Shown one piece after another: positions 52,373 through 59,366 of a stretch of 64,000 nt of DNA. The notes beneath the pieces are model-generated. The model was not told the DNA's origin. It saw nothing but the letters and a program-made list of their open reading frames with translations, and did no database searches. Every line of letters starts with the position of its first letter. Position 1 is the stretch's first letter. The position numbers and the translations under genes are program-made. Origin of the DNA: Butyricicoccus porcorum (lineage in GTDB: Bacteria; Bacillota; Clostridia; Oscillospirales; Butyricicoccaceae); contig NZ_NHOC01000007.1 in the NCBI RefSeq assembly GCF_002157465.1, positions 1 through 64,000 on the forward strand, read 5' to 3'.

Positions 52373-52861
52373 TTGACCTTTTCTGTCGGGGATCATGTGC
52401 TCCATCCGCTGCATGGCGCGGGCACAATTACATCGATTTCCGTCCGGCAGACCGGCAGCGGCGCGCAAAAATATTATGTGCTGCATCTGGCGCTGGATGG
52501 TGCGGTGGTGTATGTCCCGATTTCCTGCTGCAAACAGGTCGGGCTGCGCCCGGTTTGCAGTGCGCAGGAGGCACAGTGTATTCTGTGCGGTGAAATTGGC
52601 GTTTTGCCGCCGCAGCCATCGGATTGGGGCGTGCGGTATCGAAACAATATGGAACGCATGCGTTCCGGCGATATCCGAAAGGTTGCACAGGTCGTGTGCT
52701 GCCTGCGGCAGAGAAACCGCAGGCGTGCGCTGGCGGGAAGTGAAAAACGCATGCTGGAATGCGCGGAGCGGATCCTGCATTCTGAGCTGATGCTCGCCGC
52801 CGGGCTGAGCCGGGACGAGGTAAGACAGAGACTCGAACAACTGTGGAAACGGCTGAGATAA
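52373..52861 (+). CDS. CarD/CdnL-family transcription regulator
   Basis: 162 residues from a TTG at 52373, with AGGGGTGAT just upstream. The upstream ATG at 52343 has no binding site. The N-terminal RNA-polymerase interaction domain shows FSVGDHVLHPLHGAGTIT and YYVLHLALDGAVVYVPI. The C-terminal half is basic and helical (RRRALAGSEKRMLECAERIL). Proteins of this family bind the RNAP beta subunit and stabilise open promoter complexes. A position before ispD is common in Clostridia. A promoter lies at 52284. Confidence 0.88.
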   Translation: MTFSVGDHVLHPLHGAGTITSISVRQTGSGAQKYYVLHLALDGAVVYVPISCCKQVGLRPVCSAQEAQCILCGEIGVLPPQPSDWGVRYRNNMERMRSGDIRKVAQVVCCLRQRNRRRALAGSEKRMLECAERILHSELMLAAGLSRDEVRQRLEQLWKRLR

Positions 52862-52882
52862 CAGAACGGATAGAGGAAAAAT

Positions 52883-53626
52883 ATGCTGGATTTATTTAAG
52901 AAAAGACCGCAGGACAGGCATGAGCCGGAAACACGCGGCAAGAAGGTATATGCCATTATTCCGGCCGCGGGTTCCTCGCGCAGGATGGGCGGCGGAAATA
53001 AGCTGGTAATGGAGCTGGGCGGACAGCCGATTTTGTGCCGGACACTCCGGGTTTTCAATGCGTGCGATGTAATTGACGGCATCATTTTGGTCTGCCGCAG
53101 GCAGGATCAGAAGACGTATGCCTCGCTGTGCGCGGACTGGAAGATTGACAAAGTGGCGAAGATTGTCGAGGGTGGCCCGTCGCGTGAGCATTCGGTGCTC
53201 AACGGCGTGCTTGCCTGCGGAAAGGAAATCGGCTATGTCGCCATTCATGATGCCGCACGCCCGCTGATTACGGAAGACATCATCCGGGAGACTGTGGAGG
53301 CGGCAAAGCGCGATTCGGCGGCGGCTCCGGCGGTCGGCGTCAAGGACAGCATTCAGCGCGTCCAGAAGGGAAAAATGATGGAAAATGTCGACCGCGAGAC
53401 CATCATGGCGGTGCAGACACCGCAGTGTTTTGACATTGACCTCATCCGTGCGGCGCTGACGAAGGCGATTGACAGCGGCACAAGCCTGACGGATGACTGC
53501 GGCGCAGTCACAAAGCTCGGTCAGCCGGTCAGCATGACGCGCGGCAGTTATGACAACATTAAGATCACAACGCCGGAGGATGTCATCCTCGGCGAGGTTA
53601 TTCTGAAAGGACGGTCGCGCCGATGA
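52883..53626 (+). CDS. ispD: 2-C-methyl-D-erythritol 4-phosphate cytidylyltransferase
   Basis: 247 residues. Third step of the MEP isoprenoid pathway. Nucleotide motif [20 protein letters not shown] near residue 27, [14 protein letters not shown] in the middle and [12 protein letters not shown] later. An N-terminal extension of about 20 charged residues precedes the core. AGGAAAAAT precedes the ATG. It overlaps ispF by 4 bases (ATGA). Confidence 0.95.
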   Translation: MLDLFKKRPQDRHEPETRGKKVYAIIPAAGSSRRMGGGNKLVMELGGQPILCRTLRVFNACDVIDGIILVCRRQDQKTYASLCADWKIDKVAKIVEGGPSREHSVLNGVLACGKEIGYVAIHDAARPLITEDIIRETVEAAKRDSAAAPAVGVKDSIQRVQKGKMMENVDRETIMAVQTPQCFDIDLIRAALTKAIDSGTSLTDDCGAVTKLGQPVSMTRGSYDNIKITTPEDVILGEVILKGRSRR

Positions 53627-54096
53627 GAATTGGACATGGGTATGACGTACATCGCCTTGTGGAAGGGCGTGCCTGTATCATCGGCGGCGTGAATATTCCA
53701 TATGAAAAGGGGCTTCTCGGGCACAGCGATGCGGATGTGTTGACGCATGCCGTCATGGATGCGCTGCTCGGTGCGGCGGCGCTGGGGGATATCGGACATC
53801 TGTTCCCTGACAATGACGATGCATTCCTCGGCGCGGATAGTCTGCTGCTGCTGCGCCGTGTCAACAGCGTGCTGAAGGAGCACGGCTGGAAGCTGGGCAA
53901 TCTGGACGCGACGGTCGTCGCACAGGCACCGAAGATGGCGCCGCACATCGTACAGATGCGGCAGAACCTCGCGGACTGCCTGGAGGCGGATCTTTCGTGC
54001 GTCAGCGTCAAGGCAACGACGGAGGAACACATGGGCTTTACCGGCTCCGGCGAGGGAATTGCGGCACATGCGGTATGCCTGCTCGAAACAATTTGA
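53623..54096 (+). CDS. ispF: 2-C-methyl-D-erythritol 2,4-cyclodiphosphate synthase
   Basis: 157 residues, the normal length. It cyclises CDP-ME-phosphate in the MEP pathway. Metal ligands in [12 protein letters not shown] (Asp8, His10) and [41 protein letters not shown] is the C-terminal signature. Coupled to ispD. Confidence 0.96.
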   Translation: MRIGHGYDVHRLVEGRACIIGGVNIPYEKGLLGHSDADVLTHAVMDALLGAAALGDIGHLFPDNDDAFLGADSLLLLRRVNSVLKEHGWKLGNLDATVVAQAPKMAPHIVQMRQNLADCLEADLSCVSVKATTEEHMGFTGSGEGIAAHAVCLLETI

Positions 54097-54104
54097 ATGC
54101 TCCG

Positions 54105-54143
54105 ATTCCCACAGCCGGTTCAGCCGGTTTGTGGGAATTTTTC
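54105..54143 (+). terminator. terminator of ispDF
   Basis: ATTCCCACA / TGTGGGAAT stem with a GCCGGTT-rich loop, followed by T5. Confidence 0.83.
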
Positions 54144-54228
54144 ATGCGCTTTTATGAAAAAAGCGGAAATAATTTTGGGTATCATCTGCGCCTGACAGGG
54201 AAATGCTAACGTCGAGGTGAGAAAAGCA

Positions 54229-54414
54229 ATGGCAGATTATAGGAACCTGACCGAAATGCTCGACCGCGACCGAACCGTGAATGAATATTATCAGGCGCTG
54301 CCGGATTTTATCCGCAGCCAGTTGAAGGACGCGGAGATCACATCTTTTGACGAGCTTCAGAAGTATGTGCAGAAAATCGAGATGCAGGAGCGGACAGAAT
54401 ATCCGGAGCTTTAA
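54229..54414 (+). CDS. small acidic hypothetical protein
   Basis: 61 residues from the ATG at 54229, with a strong GAGGTGA 8 bases upstream. Predicted helical and acidic at the end (DAEITSFDELQKYVQKIEMQ). No membrane segment, no known domain. Both the ribosome binding site and codon use support a real gene. It is the last gene before the palindrome in which an IS1182 element is inserted. Function unknown. Confidence 0.65.
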   Translation: MADYRNLTEMLDRDRTVNEYYQALPDFIRSQLKDAEITSFDELQKYVQKIEMQERTEYPEL

Positions 54415-54425
54415 CCGGGATGAAA

Positions 54426-54457
54426 CAGGGCGGCTTCCGTTGTCGGAAGCCGCCCGC
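54426..54457 (+). repeat. 32-bp direct repeat, left copy (palindromic)
   Basis: An exact copy of 55961-55992. It contains a 12-bp stem GGGCGGCTTCCG / CGGAAGCCGCCC with a TTGT loop. The two copies flank the IS1182-type element without any extra base, so this is its target duplication. Confidence 0.92.
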
Positions 54458-55960
54458 AGCCTGTCGAAAAAGTCGCCGAAAGGCGGCTTTTTCTGTTATA
54501 ATAAAGATAAGAAAGACAGGTGATAAAATGATAGTAAAAGGGAAGGAAAACAGAGAGGCAGTAGAGATTGTAAGTCTGGATATGTTAGTGCCCGAGGATC
54601 ATCTACTGAGGAAAATAGATGCAGCAGTAGATTTCAAACAAATTTATGAATTTGTAGATGATTTGTACTGCAAGGACAACGGCAGGCCAAGTATCGATCC
54701 GGTAGTATTGTTTAAGATTGTAATGATACAGCACATATATGGGATACCATCGCTCCGGCGGACGCTGGAAGAAGTGAATATGAATGTTGCATACAGGTGG
54801 TTTATCGGTTATCCATTGAATGAGCAGGTGCCGCATTTTTCAACAGTAAGCTATAATTTTAAGCATCGTTTTACAACAGCAACTGTAGAATATATATTTC
54901 GCTGGATATTAAACGCAGCAGCGAGTGAAGGTTTTCTGGATACGAGTGCAATCTTTATAGATGGGACACATATCAAAGCAAGTGCAAACATGAAGAAAAA
55001 AGCACGAAAAGCTGTTCCAGTTGAAGCAAAACGATATGCAAAGGAGCTGCGGGAAGAAATTAACAAAGATCGCGAAGAACACGACAAAAAGCCATTCGAT
55101 GATGATGACGATTCAACACCGCCAAAGGAGAAAGAAATAACAGTTTCGACAACGGATCCGGATGCCGGCGTATTCCATAAAGGTGAACACAAGAAGTGTT
55201 TTGCCTACGAAGCGCATACAGCCTGTGACAAGCATAATTTTATTCTCGACGTAGAAGTAACAGCAGGAAATGTACATGACAGTGTAGCGTTTGACCCGTT
55301 ATATGACCAGCTTTGCGAACATTACCCAGAACATAAAACGATAGTAGCAGACAGCGCCTACAAAACTCCTTCGATTTGCAAACGTATTTTTGAGAGTGGA
55401 AGAGTATTATCTACAGCATATAAACGTCCAATGATAAAGAAAGACGGTCATGAATGGTGGAAATATGTTTATGATGAGTATTATGATTGTGTAATCTGTC
55501 CGGAGTATAAAACACTTCATTATGCAACAACGAACAAAGATGGATATCGTGAATATAAGAGCAGGTCATACGTCTGCGAACATTGTCCGACCAGAGAGCT
55601 GTGTACATCGAGTGCAAAGTTTGAAAAGACTGTCACCAGACACGTATGGGCCGATTATGTAGAGTTGGCAGAAGACGCACGTCATATGACTGAATATCGT
55701 GACTTATATAAACTCCGACAACAAAAGATTGAACGTGTATTTGCAGATGCCAAAGAAAAGCATGGCATGCGCTATACACAATATCGAGGCTTGGCTCAAG
55801 TTACCAACTGGGTGAAGCTTAAATTTGCTGCCATGAATCTGAAAAAGCTGGCTATGTGGAAGTGGAAGATCCATTTCCCTATTCCAGTTTTCCGGCTTTT
55901 TCCCTATATGTGCCAAAATCTGGCTCTCGCTTAATGCGCAGCCGGGTTCTTCGACAGGCT
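54458..55960 (+). mobile_element. IS1182-family insertion sequence, apparently complete
   Basis: 1503 bp. The ends are inverted repeats beginning AGCCTGTCGAAAAA (left) and AGCCTGTCGAAGAA (right, reverse complement), matching 13 of 14. One intact transposase gene lies inside. Just inside the left end, AAAAAGTCGCC-GAAA-GGCGGCTTTTT (about 54467-54492) is a terminator hairpin that would block readthrough into the transposase. The exact 32-bp direct repeat on both sides covers a whole palindrome of the original locus. The GC content is much lower than the host. Confidence 0.9.
54528..55934 (+). CDS. IS1182-family transposase
   Basis: 468 residues from the ATG at 54528, with ACAGGTGATAAA upstream. 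DUF772 N-terminal domain (DAAVDFKQIYEFVDDLYC ... IDPVVLFKIVMIQHIYGIPS), the DDE region beginning AIFIDGTHIKASANMKKKAR, then HKCFAYEAHTACDKHNFIL-like core, DSAYKT, and a cysteine cluster CVICPEYKTLHY / CEHCPTRELC typical of IS1182. The catalytic acids appear intact. There is no sign of frameshift, so the element may still be active. A TATAAT lies at 54497-54502. Confidence 0.92.
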   Translation: MIVKGKENREAVEIVSLDMLVPEDHLLRKIDAAVDFKQIYEFVDDLYCKDNGRPSIDPVVLFKIVMIQHIYGIPSLRRTLEEVNMNVAYRWFIGYPLNEQVPHFSTVSYNFKHRFTTATVEYIFRWILNAAASEGFLDTSAIFIDGTHIKASANMKKKARKAVPVEAKRYAKELREEINKDREEHDKKPFDDDDDSTPPKEKEITVSTTDPDAGVFHKGEHKKCFAYEAHTACDKHNFILDVEVTAGNVHDSVAFDPLYDQLCEHYPEHKTIVADSAYKTPSICKRIFESGRVLSTAYKRPMIKKDGHEWWKYVYDEYYDCVICPEYKTLHYATTNKDGYREYKSRSYVCEHCPTRELCTSSAKFEKTVTRHVWADYVELAEDARHMTEYRDLYKLRQQKIERVFADAKEKHGMRYTQYRGLAQVTNWVKLKFAAMNLKKLAMWKWKIHFPIPVFRLFPYMCQNLALA

Positions 55961-55992
55961 CAGGGCGGCTTCCGTTGTCGGAAGCCGCCCGC
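55961..55992 (+). repeat. 32-bp direct repeat, right copy (palindromic)
   Basis: Identical to 54426-54457, directly adjoining the right end of the IS. It is followed by the GNAT gene leader. Confidence 0.92.
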
Positions 55993-56026
55993 TGTGCTAA
56001 AATAGGGGAAAAGAAGGTGAAGAGAC

Positions 56027-56593
56027 ATGATATTGCAGACAAAACGGTGTGTCCTGCGCCCGTGGCGCGAATCGGACGCGCCGGCACTGTATGAATATGC
56101 GCGTGACCCGCGTATCGGGCCGGCCGCGGGCTGGCCAGTACATACGGATGTGCAAAACAGCCGCCGGATTATCCAGGAGGTGCTGTCGGAGGAGGAGACC
56201 TATGCGGTTGTGCTGCGCGGAGACAGCGCAGATCGACCGGTTGGAAGCATCGGTCTGATGTTCGGCACGGCGAGCAATCTGCCGCTTGGTGAAGGTGAAG
56301 CTGAGCTGGGCTACTGGGTTGGCGTGCCATTCTGGGGACAGGGACTCATTCCTGAGGCGGCACATGAGCTGATGCGGCATGGATTTGAGACGCTTGGTCT
56401 GCACACCATCTGGTGCGGCTATTTTGCGGGCAACGAAAAATCACGCCGGGTGCAGGAAAAATGCGGCTTCCGCCCGCACCATGTCAACAAAGATCAGCCG
56501 TGGCCGCTGATGGGCGATATCCGCACCGAATATATCACGTGTATCACGCGTGCGCAGTGGGAGGAATTGTGTGAAGCCAAAAATTCTGATTGA
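56027..56593 (+). CDS. GNAT-family N-acetyltransferase (RimJ/RimL-like)
   Basis: 188 residues. It acetylates an amine on a protein or small molecule with acetyl-CoA. Acetyl-CoA-binding region YWVGVPFWGQGLIPEAAHEL, and RVQEKCGFRPHHV late in the domain. N-terminal LQTKRCVLRPWRESDAPALY is typical of the RimJ group. The substrate is unknown. The next gene starts inside its last codons, so the two are co-translated. GAAGGTGAAGAG precedes the ATG. Confidence 0.85.
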   Translation: MILQTKRCVLRPWRESDAPALYEYARDPRIGPAAGWPVHTDVQNSRRIIQEVLSEEETYAVVLRGDSADRPVGSIGLMFGTASNLPLGEGEAELGYWVGVPFWGQGLIPEAAHELMRHGFETLGLHTIWCGYFAGNEKSRRVQEKCGFRPHHVNKDQPWPLMGDIRTEYITCITRAQWEELCEAKNSD

Positions 56594-57008
56594 TGCAGAC
56601 GGCTGTCCGGTCGTCGATTTGACCGTGCACATGGCGTGTGAAGCGGGACTGGAATGCCTGATCCTGTGTGACACCTCACATGTGTTTGATAAGCCGGGTG
56701 CGCAGACCCTGATCGTGTCCAAGGGCGCGGACAGCGTGGATTTTGCGCTGGTCAACCGCGTGCAGCGCGGTGATATCGTGGTTACACAGGACTACGGGCT
56801 TGCCGCCATGTGTCTGGCGCGCGGTGCGCGCGTGCTGCGGCAGGACGGACTCGAATACACGGCGGACAACATGGATGCGCTGTTGATGGCGCGGCACACG
56901 GCGAAAAAAGTCCGTCGCTCCGGCGGGCGCCTGCACGGGAATGCGCGGCGTACAAAGGAGGAAGACCGGAAGTTTATGCGCGCACTGCGCGCTGTGATTG
57001 CGGGATAA
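56571..57008 (+). CDS. YaiI/YqxD family protein (DUF188, PIN-like)
   Basis: 145 residues from a GTG at 56571, with GGGAGGAATT just upstream. It overlaps the GNAT gene. LIDADGCPVVDLTVH opens the domain with the conserved Asp, and ADSVDFALVNRVQRGDIVVTQDYGLA carries the other acidic cluster. The C-terminus is basic (RRTKEEDRKFMRALRAVI). PIN-like fold with probable nuclease geometry. The cellular role of the family is not settled. Confidence 0.87.
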   Translation: MKPKILIDADGCPVVDLTVHMACEAGLECLILCDTSHVFDKPGAQTLIVSKGADSVDFALVNRVQRGDIVVTQDYGLAAMCLARGARVLRQDGLEYTADNMDALLMARHTAKKVRRSGGRLHGNARRTKEEDRKFMRALRAVIAG

Positions 57009-57020
57009 CGTCAAAATTCG

Positions 57021-57353
57021 ATTTTATTTTACACTTTTGTTTCCGGTCTGAGTTGGTGTCTTGCCGGTCTGCTGTGGAGCATTACGATTGTCGGGATTCC
57101 GATTGGCAGACAGTGCTTTAAGTTTGCACAAGTGAGTTTTTTCCCGTTCGGCAAGCAAATCGAATACGGCGGCGGTACGGTGTCAATGCTGGTCAATATC
57201 ATCTGGCTGATTGTGTCCGGCTTCCCGCTTGCACTGGAGCATCTGGCATCCGGCGCTGTGCTGTGTGTGACCATTATCGGCATTCCGTTCGGCTTGCAGC
57301 AGTTCAAGCTGGCAAAGCTGGCGCTGATGCCGTTCGGTGCGCGCATTGTTTGA
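57021..57353 (+). pseudogene. YccF-family inner membrane protein, 5' end lost
   Basis: The frame GLSWCLAGLLWSITIVGIPI ... MLVNIIWLIVSG ... VTIIGIPFGLQQFKLAKLAL shows the duplicated YccF domain, but no ATG, GTG or TTG with a binding site lies before its first helix. The frame opens just after a stop at 57006-57008. An internal ATG would remove half the protein. The N-terminal dozen residues seem deleted. Four hydrophobic segments remain. A rare ATT start at 57021 is the only way to make a nearly full product, so decay is the better reading. Confidence 0.7.
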
Positions 57354-57384
57354 AATTGACAGAAAAAACTGGAGTGAGAGAAGT

Positions 57385-57795
57385 ATGGTAAAACCAATTA
57401 TGAAGGATATCTTTTTCCTTCAGCAGAAATCAGAGCCCGCAGCAGCGGCGGACGCGCAGGTCATGCGCGACCTGCTGGACACATTACAGGCGCACAGAGA
57501 AGAGTGCGTCGGCATGGCGGCGAATATGATCGGCGTGAAGAAGCGCATCATTGCGGTCTGCATCGGGCCGATCCAGCTGCTGATGGTCAACCCTGAAATC
57601 GTCAAAAAATCCGAGTCGTATGAGGCAGAGGAGGGCTGTCTGTCGCTGCCCGGCGTGCGCCGCACGACGCGCTATCAGAGCATTGAAGTGGAATATCAGG
57701 ATCAGCAGTTGAAGCCGCACCGGCAGGCGTTCAGCGGCTGGACGGCACAGATCATCCAGCACGAGGTCGACCACTGCAACGGCATTCTGATCTGA
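57385..57795 (+). CDS. def: peptide deformylase
   Basis: 136 residues from the ATG at 57385, preceded by GGAGTGAGAG. It removes the N-formyl group from nascent proteins. The three family boxes are all present: GMAANMIG (a variant of GxGxAAxQ with Met for Gln), EEGCLSLPG with the metal Cys, and IIQHEVDHCNGILI with HExDH. The Gln to Met change in box 1 alters a residue that normally contacts the oxyanion, and it is shared by a divergent clostridial group. The C-terminus is short, as in the PDF2-like small type. Confidence 0.87.
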   Translation: MVKPIMKDIFFLQQKSEPAAAADAQVMRDLLDTLQAHREECVGMAANMIGVKKRIIAVCIGPIQLLMVNPEIVKKSESYEAEEGCLSLPGVRRTTRYQSIEVEYQDQQLKPHRQAFSGWTAQIIQHEVDHCNGILI

Positions 57796-57815
57796 TAGAA
57801 GGTTTGGGTAAGCAG

Positions 57816-58187
57816 ATGATGTATGAGAAAGACCGGTTCGGAGATCTGTTTTACCGGCTGTCGCGGTCAAAATTCCGCAGCCGGTTTTATCTGAACGAAA
57901 AGGAAAAACAGTATGTGCATGACAAGGGCATGGATACCATCCGCCGCCATGCGGAAGATTTTGTCCGCCAGCGCCTTGCGCCTGCTGTCATCCCGAACGA
58001 CGGGAAGCAGACGCCAATGCGCGGCCATCCGGCTTTTGTTGCACAGCATGCAACGGCGACCTGCTGCCGTGGATGCCTGTCTAAATGGCATCATATTCCG
58101 GCAGGCGTGCCGCTGACACAGGCACAGCAGGACTATGTTGTGGATGTTATGATGGCATGGATTGCGCGGCAGATGCGCATGCAGTGA
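57816..58187 (+). CDS. DUF4186 family protein
   Basis: 123 residues from the ATG at 57816 (ATG 57819 is also possible). The pattern FYLNEKEKQYVHDKGMDTIRRHAEDFV, PNDGKQTPMRGHPAFVAQHATATCCRGCLSKWHHIPAG is diagnostic of DUF4186. It has a histidine- and cysteine-rich centre (CCRGC, WHH) suggesting metal binding. Function unknown. It starts shortly after def on the same strand and may share its transcript. Confidence 0.85.
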   Translation: MMYEKDRFGDLFYRLSRSKFRSRFYLNEKEKQYVHDKGMDTIRRHAEDFVRQRLAPAVIPNDGKQTPMRGHPAFVAQHATATCCRGCLSKWHHIPAGVPLTQAQQDYVVDVMMAWIARQMRMQ

Positions 58188-58206
58188 ATACAAAGGTACA
58201 CAGAGG

Positions 58207-58243
58207 GCCGGAACGGGCAAAATAATCCGTTCCGGCTCATTTT
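58207..58243 (+). terminator. terminator after DUF4186 gene
   Basis: Perfect 10-bp stem GCCGGAACGG / CCGTTCCGGC followed by TCATTTT. Confidence 0.78.
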
Positions 58244-58345
58244 GCAGGTCTGCGGCGGAGTTGGTCTGGTGTTTCTGGCGGCGATATGGTATGATAGAAT
58301 CAACAAATATACGGCAACATGCATGGAAGGGAGCGGCAGATTTCG

Positions 58346-59308
58346 GTGAAAGACGGTTACGGAAGAACCATTGATTATCTGCGGATTTCGATTACCGACC
58401 GCTGTAATCTCCGCTGTACCTATTGCATGCCGGAGGAGGGCATTCCGTGCCTGGCGCACGGTGATATCCTGACCTATGAGGAAATTGAGACTATTTGCCG
58501 CGCGATGGCACAAATCGGGCTGAAGCATGTGCGCATCACGGGCGGCGAGCCGCTGGTGCGGCGGCAGTGCTGGCGGCTGGTGAAAAAGCTCCGGCGTGTT
58601 CCGGGGCTTCAGACCGTTACGCTGACCACCAACGGGATTTTGCTGGAGGAGCAGGCACAGCAGCTGGTTGCGGCAGGATTGGATGGCGTGAACATCAGTC
58701 TGGACACACTGGATGCCGCCGTTTACCGGAGTATTACGCGTTGTGGCGATGTCAGCCGCGTGCTCGCCGGGCTGGAGCAGATGCAGAAATATCCGCAGGT
58801 CACGGTAAAGCTGAATTGTGTGCTGGGCGGCGTACAGTGGGAACAAACCGCTGTAGCCGTTGCGGGTCTGGCCAAGCGCTGTCCGGTGCATGTGCGCTTC
58901 ATTGAGCGCATGCCGCTGGCAGAGGAGGATACACAGAGCTGTGCGCAGGACGATGTGCTCGCCGCACTCGAGGCTGTTTACGGCGCGGCGCAGCCGTGCG
59001 AAAAGCCGATGGGGTTCGGCCCGAGCACCTATGTACAGTTTGCAGGCTTTTTGGGCAAAGTCGGGTTTATCAGCGCAGTGAGTCACAAATTCTGCGCGGA
59101 CTGCAACCGCATCCGCCTGACGGCGGACGGGAAGCTCCGGCTGTGCCTGCAATCCGACCGAATGGTCGACCTGCGGGCGCTGGTGCGCGGCGGGCGCACA
59201 GCAGAATTGATTTCCACTGTGCAGGAAGCATTGAAGGAAAAGCCGCAGGCGCATTGCTTTGAGCAGCGCGGGATTGAAACTGCGTGTATGTCGTGCATCG
59301 GCGGATAG
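58346..59308 (+). CDS. moaA: GTP 3',8-cyclase MoaA
   Basis: 320 residues from a GTG at 58346, with GGAAGGGAG upstream. An ATG at 58319 has no clear site. Radical SAM enzyme opening molybdenum cofactor synthesis. N-terminal cluster CNLRCTYC, SAM-binding TGGEPLVRR, C-terminal cluster CADCNRIRLTADGKLRLC, and the final Gly-Gly (CIGG) that is needed for activity. It leads directly into the molybdenum hydroxylase operon, 58 bases before the Mo subunit gene. Other moa, mog or moe genes are not in the window. Confidence 0.95.
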   Translation: MKDGYGRTIDYLRISITDRCNLRCTYCMPEEGIPCLAHGDILTYEEIETICRAMAQIGLKHVRITGGEPLVRRQCWRLVKKLRRVPGLQTVTLTTNGILLEEQAQQLVAAGLDGVNISLDTLDAAVYRSITRCGDVSRVLAGLEQMQKYPQVTVKLNCVLGGVQWEQTAVAVAGLAKRCPVHVRFIERMPLAEEDTQSCAQDDVLAALEAVYGAAQPCEKPMGFGPSTYVQFAGFLGKVGFISAVSHKFCADCNRIRLTADGKLRLCLQSDRMVDLRALVRGGRTAELISTVQEALKEKPQAHCFEQRGIETACMSCIGG

Positions 59309-59366
59309 ACAATCCGCATGGCAGGACAGTCGGCGGAATACAATAACAGAACAGGGAGGGGAACGT

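Noticed and set aside
54426-54457. Palindrome as a simple intrinsic terminator
   Set aside because: Neither copy is followed by a T run on the plus strand, so it is described as a palindrome and IS target rather than a terminator.
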